Below are positions 7,615 through 15,164 of a DNA stretch of 25,411 nucleotides, piece by piece. Position 1 is the first letter of the stretch. Each line of letters starts with the position of its first letter. Below the pieces are notes generated by a model that made no database searches, was not told the origin of the DNA, and saw nothing but the letters and a program-made list of their open reading frames with translations. Source of the DNA: an uncultured Fibrobacter sp. (GTDB lineage Bacteria; Fibrobacterota; Fibrobacteria; Fibrobacterales; Fibrobacteraceae). The stretch lies in NCBI RefSeq assembly GCF_937877005.1, contig NZ_CALEFV010000335.1, positions 1 to 25,411 on the forward strand, read 5' to 3'. The translations under genes and the position numbers were made by a program.

Positions 7615-8762
7615 TGGAACGCCTGACTTTGGTGGGTTTCGGCCTTTTGGCGAGTTCCATTGCTGCTGCGCTCAAGCAGGCTGGCAAGAAGACAGTAGTT
7701 CGTGCGGTGAGTAGCAAGGCGACGCTTGATCGCGCTTTCGAACTGAAACTTGCCGATGAATTCTTTACTTACGATCAAGTGGAACAGTGGGTCGATGGTT
7801 CCAGTGTCATTCTTCTCTGCGCTCCGATCCTTCATATTCTGAAGACGATAGAAGCTCTTTCTAAGGTTGATGCATCGAAACTGAGAAATTCAGAACAGAA
7901 AATCTTGGTGAGCGATATAGGATCGACCAAGGTGGAAATCTGCAAGGCCGGTTCCAAGTTGCCGCGACCGTTCGTTTTTGTCGGAAGCCATCCCATGGCG
8001 GGTTCCGAAAAGCGCACGCTCGAATACAATGACCCGTCAATTTTTGAAAACGCCTATTGGTTTGTTTGTCCGCCCGAGGGAGTGAAGGAGCCGGATTATC
8101 AGTCGCTTTTGGACCTGGTTTCTTTCGTCGGGGCGCATGCTGTCGTATTTCCGCCGGAACATCATGACCGTACCATGGCGTGGGTCTCGCACATGCCTCA
8201 GATGCTTTCGTCTACATTGGCGGCGAGCATGCCTCCGCGCCTGCTGGACTACAATTACCAGCACTATGCAGGGCGCGCTTTCAGGGACATGACCCGTATT
8301 GCGGCATCGGGCTGGAATATGTGGCACGATATTGCGGTAACGAACCGCGACCAGACTGTACTTGCGCTTCGCGAAGTGCGTGAGGGACTCGACAAGACGA
8401 TTGATGCGATGGATTGCCTGCAGGTGGTTCGTGACGGAAAACCTTCGGCGGATGATTGTTCTGGCAATTTGGAATCCGTTTTCAAGGCTGGCAACGAAGG
8501 TCGTGCGAGTCTGTTTGCCCCCGGTCGCAATGCGGCTTCTGCATTCTCCGAAATTACGGTCCCATTGAAGGATGTTCCGGGAGCGCTGCTGCAGGTGCTA
8601 GAACCGCTAGCCAAGAGTAATTTGAATATCCGCGATATCGAACTTATGAAGGTTCGCGAAAATATTGCCGGAACCCTGTTACTTGCTTTTAAGACTCCCG
8701 ATGAGGCAGGCCGTGCTGTAAAGATTTTGCAGCAGCTTGGCTATGATGTAAAGGAACGCTAA
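7611..8762 (+). CDS. tyrA: Prephenate dehydrogenase with C-terminal ACT domain
   Basis: It oxidatively decarboxylates prephenate to 4-hydroxyphenylpyruvate for tyrosine synthesis. The 383-residue protein has an N-terminal Rossmann motif (LVGFGLLASSIAAAL, about 7-21), DIGSTKVEI (about 102-110), the active-site GSHPMAGSEKR (H127) and WVSHMPQMLSS (H194, canonical SHLPH). The helical segment GRAFRDMTRIAASGWNMW follows. Residues about 310-383 (EITVPLKDVPGALLQVLEPL onward) form an ACT domain, suggesting feedback control by tyrosine or another amino acid. Two ATGs (7611 and 7614) are possible, with AAGGTGGAAG upstream. It overlaps both neighbours. Whether it uses NAD or NADP, or arogenate, cannot be told here. 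Confidence 0.93.
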   Translation: MMERLTLVGFGLLASSIAAALKQAGKKTVVRAVSSKATLDRAFELKLADEFFTYDQVEQWVDGSSVILLCAPILHILKTIEALSKVDASKLRNSEQKILVSDIGSTKVEICKAGSKLPRPFVFVGSHPMAGSEKRTLEYNDPSIFENAYWFVCPPEGVKEPDYQSLLDLVSFVGAHAVVFPPEHHDRTMAWVSHMPQMLSSTLAASMPPRLLDYNYQHYAGRAFRDMTRIAASGWNMWHDIAVTNRDQTVLALREVREGLDKTIDAMDCLQVVRDGKPSADDCSGNLESVFKAGNEGRASLFAPGRNAASAFSEITVPLKDVPGALLQVLEPLAKSNLNIRDIELMKVRENIAGTLLLAFKTPDEAGRAVKILQQLGYDVKER

Positions 8763-10132
8763 TGGAATTTGTACTGAACCCAGACCGAGAACGCATGGAG
8801 CTTGCGCTTACGATGGCGCTGCTCGTGAATGGGCGCACCGTGTTTGAGGATTTTTCGTTTGCAGCCGGAGTTGAACCTTTTGCCGAAGCCCTCCAGGAAT
8901 TCGGGCTTTCTTATGCGCAACAGGGACATCAGCTGGTGCTGACGGGTAGGGGCTTCCAGTATACGCTTCCTACACTTCTGCCGATGGGCATGAGTGAATC
9001 CCGTTTGGTGATGATCTGGACTTTAGCCTCGAAGGATTTGGATCAGGTCTATACATTTGCTGCCGATGATGACGAGGCTGGGCGTGAGCATGTTCAGGAT
9101 GCTAGAAATCTCTTGCAGAAGTATTTTAAGGTCAATCCTGTGACCGATGAACCTTCAAAGTTTTCTTTTTCTTTTGCAGCCGAGGATCCGGTGCTCAAGA
9201 AGGATTCTCTCGGGAACATTCCGCACCTGATGCGCAACCGCATGTTGTTACGGACCCTTTTGCGCAGTGAATATCTGTCCTTTGAAGAAAAAGGCTCGGT
9301 TCACGATCAGTGGACCAAGATGCTCATGTACTTTGGCGTGAGTCTCCGTTACGAAAGCCGCGGTATGGAACAGTTGACGGAACTGGAACGCCGCATGATG
9401 ATGGCTCGTGGACAGAAAATAGAGCGTACGCAGTTTACCGAGATTTCGGAAACGCCGGTGATTACGGGACGTGACTACTATATTCCTGGCGATACGACCG
9501 AGGCGATGGCCCTCGTGTTGTTGACGACGATTGCTGGCATTCCGAAGAATACCGAAGTGTGCCTGAAGAATGTTGATTTGAATAGTGGCCGCGCCGGGGC
9601 GTTAACTTGCCTCAAACGCATGGGTGGTAATTTCGAGACGGTGAGCCGTCGCGAAAGATTTGGCGACGTGTATGGCGATATTATGGTGTATCCGCTTGCC
9701 TCCGGCAAGCGGTTGCAGGGCCGACGCTTTTCCGAAGATACGATGGCGACGGGAATCGAGGAATTCCCGTTCCTTGCTGTGGCGGCCTGCTTCGCCGAAG
9801 GCGAAACGATCTTGCGCATTCCGAAGGAAATGCGCAAGGAAATGCGCCTCGTGAACGAGGCTTTGGCAGAAAATTTGCGCAAGACTGGCGCCGAAGTCGG
9901 TGTCTACGACGATGGTCTTGTCATTCGTGGACTAGAAACGATTGTGAACGGTAGTGACTTTGACGGGGGAGAGGTGCCGCAGAATGGCCTTGCCCTCTCG
10001 GTGCTTTCGACGGCACTCGAAAATGAGGAGCCTGTCGCGCATGCGGATCTAGTTGAGGCCGAATATCCGGGCGTATTGCAGAAGTTAAAGGATTTGCTTG
10101 CCATGGCGAATGCAAAACCGGAGGACGCATGA
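8762..10132 (+). CDS. EPSP synthase-like protein lacking canonical active-site motifs
   Basis: This 456-residue protein aligns along its length with AroA (5-enolpyruvylshikimate-3-phosphate synthase). Clear matches are YYIPGDTTEAMALVLL (about 239-254, canonical VPGDxSSA), VDLNSGRAGALTCLKRMGG (about 271-289), IEEFPFLAVAACFAEGETI (about 332-350) and KTGAEVGVYDDGLVIRG. The substrate-binding motifs are altered: the N-terminal GDKSxSHR is NPDRERMEL (6-14), GNxGTxxR is MGMSESR (75-81), and the C-terminal HGDHR is missing, with VPQNGLALS there instead. The RxKExDR block is degraded to IPKEMRKEMR, keeping K and E. Ordinary EPSPS activity is therefore doubtful. It sits between tyrA (TAATG overlap) and nadK (ATGA overlap). 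It may be a regulatory or structural pseudoenzyme, or have changed substrate. Confidence 0.75.
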   Translation: MEFVLNPDRERMELALTMALLVNGRTVFEDFSFAAGVEPFAEALQEFGLSYAQQGHQLVLTGRGFQYTLPTLLPMGMSESRLVMIWTLASKDLDQVYTFAADDDEAGREHVQDARNLLQKYFKVNPVTDEPSKFSFSFAAEDPVLKKDSLGNIPHLMRNRMLLRTLLRSEYLSFEEKGSVHDQWTKMLMYFGVSLRYESRGMEQLTELERRMMMARGQKIERTQFTEISETPVITGRDYYIPGDTTEAMALVLLTTIAGIPKNTEVCLKNVDLNSGRAGALTCLKRMGGNFETVSRRERFGDVYGDIMVYPLASGKRLQGRRFSEDTMATGIEEFPFLAVAACFAEGETILRIPKEMRKEMRLVNEALAENLRKTGAEVGVYDDGLVIRGLETIVNGSDFDGGEVPQNGLALSVLSTALENEEPVAHADLVEAEYPGVLQKLKDLLAMANAKPEDA

Positions 10133-11025
10133 AACCGGTAAAACAGCTCCGCTTTGAAAAAATTGGTATTGTCGGTTGGAAGGACAAAAGTCCCGATTTG
10201 GCTCTCGCTCTCGAAAATATTTCGGAGTGGGCATCTTCGCATCCGCAGGTGACTTTCTGTGTACTCGAAAACCTGAAGGAACTCGTCAAAAACCCTATCA
10301 AGGTGGTCAAGGAAGTGAACCTTTGCAAGGTGGACCTGCTTCTTGCGATTGGAGGGGATGGCACGGTTCTTTCGGCGGCGCATATTGCGCTTGGCCACGA
10401 TATCCCGATTCTCGGAGTGAATGCGGGGCGAGTGGGTTTTTTGGCCGAGACACGAGTTGACTTCCTGATGCAGACTTTGGATAGCCTGTTTGAGGGGGAT
10501 TATTCTACGCGGGAACGCATGATGGTCGATGCTGTGGTATACCGCGGCAGGAAGAAGATTTGTACGCAGACGGTGCTGAACGAGGTTCATATCCGTGCCC
10601 ATGCTCCCGAGCGTATGGTGAACGTGAACGTGGAATACAATGGAACCTGCCTGACCGATTATTGGGCTGATTCACTGCTCGTATCAACGCCGACGGGATC
10701 GACCGCCTATAACCTTGCGGCTGGCGGTCCGATCATTCACCCGTCCACTCCCGCGGTGGTATTGACGCCTGTTGCTCCAGGCAGTCTGTCTGTGCGTCCG
10801 CTGGTCCTTTCGCTTTCTTCCAAGAAACTGCAGATGAAGACTGCGGTGGGGAAGTCGCTTGACCTGGTGTTCGATGGCCGAACGACTGTGGTCCTGAAGC
10901 CGACGGATGTAGTAACGCTGGTCGAAAGCAAATCGGTGACGACATTTATACGCTTGAGGCACACCGGATTCGTGGGCGCGCTTCGCGAAAAGCTCGGTTG
11001 GACTGGAAAACCGCGTCAAGTATAG
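10129..11025 (+). CDS. nadK: NAD kinase
   Basis: It phosphorylates NAD to NADP in the cytoplasm. The 298-residue protein shows the diagnostic IGGDGTVLSAAH (GGDGT at 75-79), GVNAGRVGFLAE, LNEVHI and the NAD-binding/oligomer motif STPTGSTAYNLAAGGPI. The usual TPICPHSLSxRP block reads TPVAPGSLSVRP, with His replaced by Gly. A 4-base ATGA overlap with the EPSPS-like gene and GGAGGACGC before the start show tight coupling. A small tail (LREKLGWTGKPRQV) follows the fold. It closes the four-gene run and could supply NADP to the pathway, though nadK placement may just be chance. Confidence 0.95.
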   Translation: MKPVKQLRFEKIGIVGWKDKSPDLALALENISEWASSHPQVTFCVLENLKELVKNPIKVVKEVNLCKVDLLLAIGGDGTVLSAAHIALGHDIPILGVNAGRVGFLAETRVDFLMQTLDSLFEGDYSTRERMMVDAVVYRGRKKICTQTVLNEVHIRAHAPERMVNVNVEYNGTCLTDYWADSLLVSTPTGSTAYNLAAGGPIIHPSTPAVVLTPVAPGSLSVRPLVLSLSSKKLQMKTAVGKSLDLVFDGRTTVVLKPTDVVTLVESKSVTTFIRLRHTGFVGALREKLGWTGKPRQV

Positions 11026-11055
11026 TTCATTTTCGCCATATTCGGGCAAAATTCC

Positions 11056-11068
11056 TATATTTATGCAT
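11056..11068 (+). promoter_or_regulatory. Putative -10 box before metXW
   Basis: TATATT (11056-11061) is followed by TATGCAT and an ATG at 11069, the same seven-base spacing as other sites here. The earlier in-frame ATG at 11063 would lie one base after the box. No SAM or other riboswitch fits in the 43-base gap after nadK. Confidence 0.5.
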
Positions 11069-12862
11069 ATGAGTGAATTTTTGCATAAATATAGCGTCGG
11101 GCCTGTTGTTCCTCAAACTTTTACAAAGGATTATGGGGAACAGGGCTTTATGCTGGAGAGTGGCAAGACTCTCCCGGCGCTTGAAATCCGTTATGAAACT
11201 TACGGAACCTTGAATGCGGACCGCAGCAATGTAGTCTGGGTCTGTTCCCCGCTGACGGCAGATGCCCATGTGGCTGGCTATTATAGCGAAAATGACAGGA
11301 AACCCGGCTGGTGGGACGCCTTGATTGGCCCTGGAAAGCCTGTCGATACGGACAAGTTCTTTGTCGTGTGCAGCAATATTCTTGGCGGATGCAAGGGGAC
11401 GACTGGTCCAGCCAGCGTCAATCCGCGTACGGGAAAGCCTTACGGAAGCACTTTCCCGATGATTACGATTGGCGACATGGTGAAGGCTCAGCGAGAGCTT
11501 GCGAAGGGACTGGGAATTGATGACCTCTGCTGTGTCATAGGCGGCTCCATGGGTGGATTCCAGGCCATGAAATGGGCTATCTACTATCCGGAGCTCGTGC
11601 ACCGATGCATTGTGATTGCCAGTTCTCCGCGTTTCAGTAGCCAGGCGCTCGGTTTTGAAATTGTTGCCCGCGACGTGATAACGCAGGACCCGAACTTTAA
11701 TGGGGGAGACTATTACGAATCGGCTCACCCCGATGTGGGGCTTTCGAATGCGCGTAAGCTGGCCCATATTACGTATCTGAGCGCCGTAGGCATGGAACAG
11801 AAGTTCAAGCGTGCCCAGGATCAGGAAAATAAGAATCACTCGGTTACTTACAGTACTCCGTTTGATTTGAACTTGCCGCTCGAAAGCTATCTGCGCTATC
11901 AGGGGTCGAAGTTTGTCGACCGTTTCGATGCCAATAGTTATTTGCACATTGCACATGCGACGGATACCTTCGACCTTGAGACGGAATATGGTTCCCTTGA
12001 GGCAGCCTTCAAGGATGTGAAGGCTGAATTCCTGAATGTGAACCTGAGTACCGACTGGCTATTCCCGCCGCACGAATCCCGCCGCATAACGAGTGCACTC
12101 CTGAATGCGGGCAAGGTAGTGACAAGCCTCGAACTCGATACGCAGTTCGGACATGACGGATTCCTTATCGAAGTGGGTGACCTCGGTAAGGCCGTGGGCC
12201 GTTTCCTCGATAGTAAGATTATTCCGGCATCTCCGGAAACGCAGGTGATGCCAGTGTTCCATGACACCGAGGACTTTGACTTTATTGAAAGTTTGGTCGA
12301 AGAAAACAGCAAGGTGCTGGATCTCGGTTGCGGTAGCGGTGAATTGCTTGATTTCTTGAATAAGAAGAAGCATGTGAAGATTATCGGCATCGAGCGCAAT
12401 TTCAACAGTATTCTGGATTGTCTCGAAAACGACGTGCCCGTAATCCAGCGTGATCTAGACGAAAATGGAATCAGCGATTTTAAGGATGGAAGCTTCGATT
12501 ACGCTATTATCAATCGAACGATTCAGGAAATCCGTGACCCGGTAGCCCTATTGAATGAACTGTTGCGTGTGGCGAAGCGCGCTATCGTGACATTCCCGAA
12601 TTTCGGACACTGGACCACTCGCGGAAGCCTCATGTTGCATGGACGCATGCCGAAATCTAAGGAATTGCCGTATGAATGGTACGATACGCCAAACATTCGC
12701 CTTCTGACGCTCAAAGATTTCTATACTCTATGTGATAAGGAAAGTCTGAAGATCGAGAGTATCCGCTATCAGAACGAACACAAGATGAGTAAGTTTCTAA
12801 CGGCGCTTGGCCTCAAGAATTTCGGCACGGAACATGTCATGGCTATGGTGAGTAAAAAGTAG
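11069..12862 (+). CDS. metX: Homoserine O-acetyltransferase fused to MetW methyltransferase-like domain
   Basis: Residues about 1-385 are MetX, an alpha/beta hydrolase that acylates homoserine in methionine synthesis. Visible are EIRYETYGTLN, CSNILGGCKGTTGP, the nucleophile elbow VIGGSMGGFQAMKW (Ser160), STDWLFPP (Asp329) and FGHDGFLIE (His362). Residues about 400-597 are MetW, a small class I methyltransferase-fold partner of MetX in proteobacteria: SKVLDLGCGSGELLDFL, GIERN, DYAIINRTIQEI, AIVTFPNFGHWTTRGSL and LPYEWYDTPNIRLLT. In many bacteria the two are adjacent genes; here one 597-residue chain holds both with a short linker. Acetyl versus succinyl preference cannot be settled by eye. The start may instead be the ATG at 11063. 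Confidence 0.93.
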   Translation: MSEFLHKYSVGPVVPQTFTKDYGEQGFMLESGKTLPALEIRYETYGTLNADRSNVVWVCSPLTADAHVAGYYSENDRKPGWWDALIGPGKPVDTDKFFVVCSNILGGCKGTTGPASVNPRTGKPYGSTFPMITIGDMVKAQRELAKGLGIDDLCCVIGGSMGGFQAMKWAIYYPELVHRCIVIASSPRFSSQALGFEIVARDVITQDPNFNGGDYYESAHPDVGLSNARKLAHITYLSAVGMEQKFKRAQDQENKNHSVTYSTPFDLNLPLESYLRYQGSKFVDRFDANSYLHIAHATDTFDLETEYGSLEAAFKDVKAEFLNVNLSTDWLFPPHESRRITSALLNAGKVVTSLELDTQFGHDGFLIEVGDLGKAVGRFLDSKIIPASPETQVMPVFHDTEDFDFIESLVEENSKVLDLGCGSGELLDFLNKKKHVKIIGIERNFNSILDCLENDVPVIQRDLDENGISDFKDGSFDYAIINRTIQEIRDPVALLNELLRVAKRAIVTFPNFGHWTTRGSLMLHGRMPKSKELPYEWYDTPNIRLLTLKDFYTLCDKESLKIESIRYQNEHKMSKFLTALGLKNFGTEHVMAMVSKK

Positions 12863-12885
12863 TTGATTTATAGATAGAGGAAAAA

Positions 12886-13767
12886 ATGGCAATCTTATCG
12901 ATGACGGGGTTTGGAAAGAGTGAATCGATGTACCAGGGAGCAAACTGCGTCATCGAAATCCGCTGTGTCAACAACCGTTTTCTGGACATTTCGTGCAAGT
13001 TGCCCAAGAATTTGGCTTATCTCGAAAATTCCTTCAAGAACCAGATTAAGGACAAGCTTGTTCGTGGTTCTGTCATCTTTAACATAACGCTGGGTTCTGG
13101 CAATGCCGGCAACATTCCTGTTTGCTACAATGAAGGGGCTATTGCGAAGTTTGTGGATATTACCCGTCAGATGCAGCAGAAGTTCGGCATTACGGGCGAT
13201 ATCAAGCTGGAACATATCCTCGCGCTCCCCGAAGTACTGCAGTTTACCGATGCTGATGCCGATTCTGAGGCGCTCGAAAAACATCTGGCTGCAGAGCTTG
13301 ACAAGGCGCTAGACCAGGTAAATGCCATGCGTGCCAAGGAAGGTGCGAATCTCGCTCGCGATCTCGAAGGTCGCGTGAATCACTTGAATGAAGTGCTTGA
13401 CAAGATTGAAGTGCTCGATCCCGAGCGCATAGAAGTGTGGAAAGGCAAGTTCAAGGAACGCATCAACATGCTGCTGAAGGATTCCGAGATTGATGATGTG
13501 CGCCTGTTGCAGGAAGCCTGTATCATGGCCGATAAGCTTGACATTCACGAAGAAATTACGCGTTTCCGTAGCCATAACAAGTTGTTCCTGAACGCCCTTA
13601 AGGAAGGGGGGGCGCAGGGCAAGAACCTCGGCTTTATTCTGCAGGAAATGGGCCGCGAAGCCAATACGCTTGGAACCAAGTGCCAGAGTGCAGATATTGC
13701 TGCCCTAGCCATCGAGCTCAAGAACGAGGTCGAATGTATCCGTGAGCAGAGCTTGAATATCCTGTAG
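12886..13767 (+). CDS. yicC: YicC/YloC family endoribonuclease
   Basis: YicC-type proteins are RNA-degrading enzymes acting in the cytoplasm. The 293-residue length is standard. The N-terminus ILSMTGFGKSE and the block EIRCVNNRFLDI are the family signature. The C-terminal DUF1732 part contains LLQEACIMADKLDIHEEITR and ends with GREANTLGTKCQSAD plus EVECIREQSLNIL. A purine-rich AGAGGA lies seven bases before the ATG. It begins 23 bases after metXW and is followed by a terminator, so it may be co-transcribed with metXW. Confidence 0.95.
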   Translation: MAILSMTGFGKSESMYQGANCVIEIRCVNNRFLDISCKLPKNLAYLENSFKNQIKDKLVRGSVIFNITLGSGNAGNIPVCYNEGAIAKFVDITRQMQQKFGITGDIKLEHILALPEVLQFTDADADSEALEKHLAAELDKALDQVNAMRAKEGANLARDLEGRVNHLNEVLDKIEVLDPERIEVWKGKFKERINMLLKDSEIDDVRLLQEACIMADKLDIHEEITRFRSHNKLFLNALKEGGAQGKNLGFILQEMGREANTLGTKCQSADIAALAIELKNEVECIREQSLNIL

Positions 13768-13803
13768 TGAAGTCTGGTTCCGTTTGTGAACGCAAATCAT
13801 GAT

Positions 13804-13840
13804 AAAATCCCGCTTTTGAGTGGGATTTTCTTGTATTTTT
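13804..13840 (+). terminator. Intrinsic terminator after yicC
   Basis: AAAATCCC (13804-13811) pairs with GGGATTTT (13822-13829), and a T-rich stretch TTTTCTTGTATTTTT follows. It ends the metXW-yicC unit. The last T-run overlaps a possible promoter element of the next gene. Confidence 0.8.
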
Positions 13841-13860
13841 AGGAAAAACTTAAAAAAGGA
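13834..13860 (+). promoter_or_regulatory. Possible promoter and ribosome-binding site of the alcohol dehydrogenase gene
   Basis: TATTTTTAG (13834-13842) resembles the TAnnTTTG box and is followed by a short leader with AAAAAAGGA (13852-13860), six bases before the ATG. Unlike the apparently leaderless genes, this one has a normal Shine-Dalgarno. Confidence 0.4.
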
Positions 13861-13866
13861 CGGAAC

Positions 13867-15042
13867 ATGGATAATTTCAACTTCTACAGCCCCACAGAAT
13901 TCGTATTCGGCATGAACCGTGAAAATGAATGCGGTGAACTCGTCAAAAAGTATGGCGGCACCAAGGTGCTGATTCATTACGGAGGGGGCTCCGCAGTGCG
14001 TTCGGGGTTGATTGACCGCGTGAAGGCAAGCCTCGATGCTGCAGGAATCCCGCATGTGGAACTCGGTGGCGTGAAGCCGAACCCGCACGATTCGCTCGTG
14101 TACAAGGGCATTGAAATTGTTCGCGAAAATGGGATTGATTTTATTTTGGCGGTGGGCGGCGGCTCTACGATTGATAGCTCCAAGGCCATTGCGATGGGTG
14201 TTCCCTATAAGGGTGATTTCTGGGACTTTTACGATGGCAAGGCCTCTGCTGCATGCGCGCTCCCGATTGGCGTGGTGCAGACGATTGCGGCGGCCGGTTC
14301 CGAAGGTAGCGGCGACTCCGTGGTGACCAAGGAAGACGGCATGCTCAAGCGCGGCGCGAGCAGCGAGCACATTCGCCCGAAGTTTGCGGTGCAGAATCCG
14401 GCCTTGCTTTGCACTTTGCCTGCATACCAGACGGCCTGCGGCATTACCGACATTATGGCTCACGTTTTTGAACGCTACTTCACGAATACGCTCGAAGTGG
14501 AAATTACCGACCGCCTGTGCGAAGCGGTGCTCCTCACGATGGTGAAGGAAGGCCCGCGCGCCATTGCCGACCCCGCCAACTACCAGGTGCGTGCGAACAT
14601 CATGTGGGCGGGGACGGTAGCCCACAACGGCGTTGTGGGCTGCGGGCGCAGTCAGGACTGGAACAGCCACGCCATCGAGCACGAACTTTCTGCGCTTTAT
14701 GACTGCGCCCATGGCGCGGGCCTTGCAGTCATCATGCCCGCCTGGATGGAATATGTGGTGGATCATAATGTGATGCGCTTTGCCCAGATGGCTACCCGCG
14801 TGTTCGGCTGCGAGATGAATTTTGAAAATCCGAAGGCGACCGCCCTCGAAGGCATCAAGGCTTTCCGCCGGTTCTTGCATTCCATCGGCATGCCCATCAA
14901 CTTTGCTGAACTGGGTGCCAAGGAAGAAGACATCCCGAAGATGGTGGAAAAGCTGAACCCGGGTGACGGCTGGGGCTTTGTCCCGCTCAAGGCGAAGGAC
15001 GTGACCGAAATCTACAAGATCGCAGCACACGCAACGGTGTAA
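13867..15042 (+). CDS. YqhD-type iron-containing alcohol/aldehyde dehydrogenase
   Basis: Group III metal-dependent alcohol dehydrogenases reduce aldehydes with NAD(P)H. The 391-residue protein has HYGGGSAVRSGL, the cofactor-binding VGGGSTIDSSKAIA and metal ligands at D195, H199 (ITDIMAHVFE), H268 and H282 (SHAIEHELSA, YDCAHGAGLA). These spacings match E. coli YqhD (D194, H198, H267, H281), as I recall it. The family also includes Clostridium butanol dehydrogenases. Aldehyde detoxification is a reasonable guess; the substrate is not shown by the sequence. It is probably a single-gene unit, flanked by a terminator before and a repeat-like gap after. Confidence 0.9.
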   Translation: MDNFNFYSPTEFVFGMNRENECGELVKKYGGTKVLIHYGGGSAVRSGLIDRVKASLDAAGIPHVELGGVKPNPHDSLVYKGIEIVRENGIDFILAVGGGSTIDSSKAIAMGVPYKGDFWDFYDGKASAACALPIGVVQTIAAAGSEGSGDSVVTKEDGMLKRGASSEHIRPKFAVQNPALLCTLPAYQTACGITDIMAHVFERYFTNTLEVEITDRLCEAVLLTMVKEGPRAIADPANYQVRANIMWAGTVAHNGVVGCGRSQDWNSHAIEHELSALYDCAHGAGLAVIMPAWMEYVVDHNVMRFAQMATRVFGCEMNFENPKATALEGIKAFRRFLHSIGMPINFAELGAKEEDIPKMVEKLNPGDGWGFVPLKAKDVTEIYKIAAHATV

Positions 15043-15047
15043 CTAGC

Positions 15048-15155
15048 TATGAGCAGTGAGGTCGTGCTTCGCACTTTGAGGTTTGAGGCGCTTGTAGGCG
15101 TGATTATAACCTCAAAGGACGCCGAAGGCGGCCGTGCTCATACCTCATACCTCAC
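15048..15155. repeat. Intergenic element with nested inverted repeats
   Basis: The 122-base gap after the alcohol dehydrogenase gene holds three nested inverted pairs: TATGAGCA (15048-15055) with TGCTCATA (15135-15142), GTGAGGT (15056-15062) with ACCTCAC (15149-15155), and CTTTGAGGTT (15074-15083) with AACCTCAAAG (15108-15117). TACCTCA is also repeated in tandem at the right end. GGACGCCGAAGGCG (15117-15130) is shared in reverse with 1955-1968. It looks like a small non-coding extragenic element. Confidence 0.55.
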
Positions 15156-15164
15156 ATACTCAAT

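Noticed and set aside
11026..11062. Possible SAM riboswitch before the metXW gene
   Set aside because: The gap is only 43 bases, too short for a known SAM aptamer, and a -10-like box sits just before the start.
13705..15030. Long minus-strand open frame (441 codons) opposite the alcohol dehydrogenase gene
   Set aside because: It is the antisense shadow of a gene with all metal ligands at YqhD spacing, and the His/Arg/Ala-rich product resembles no family.
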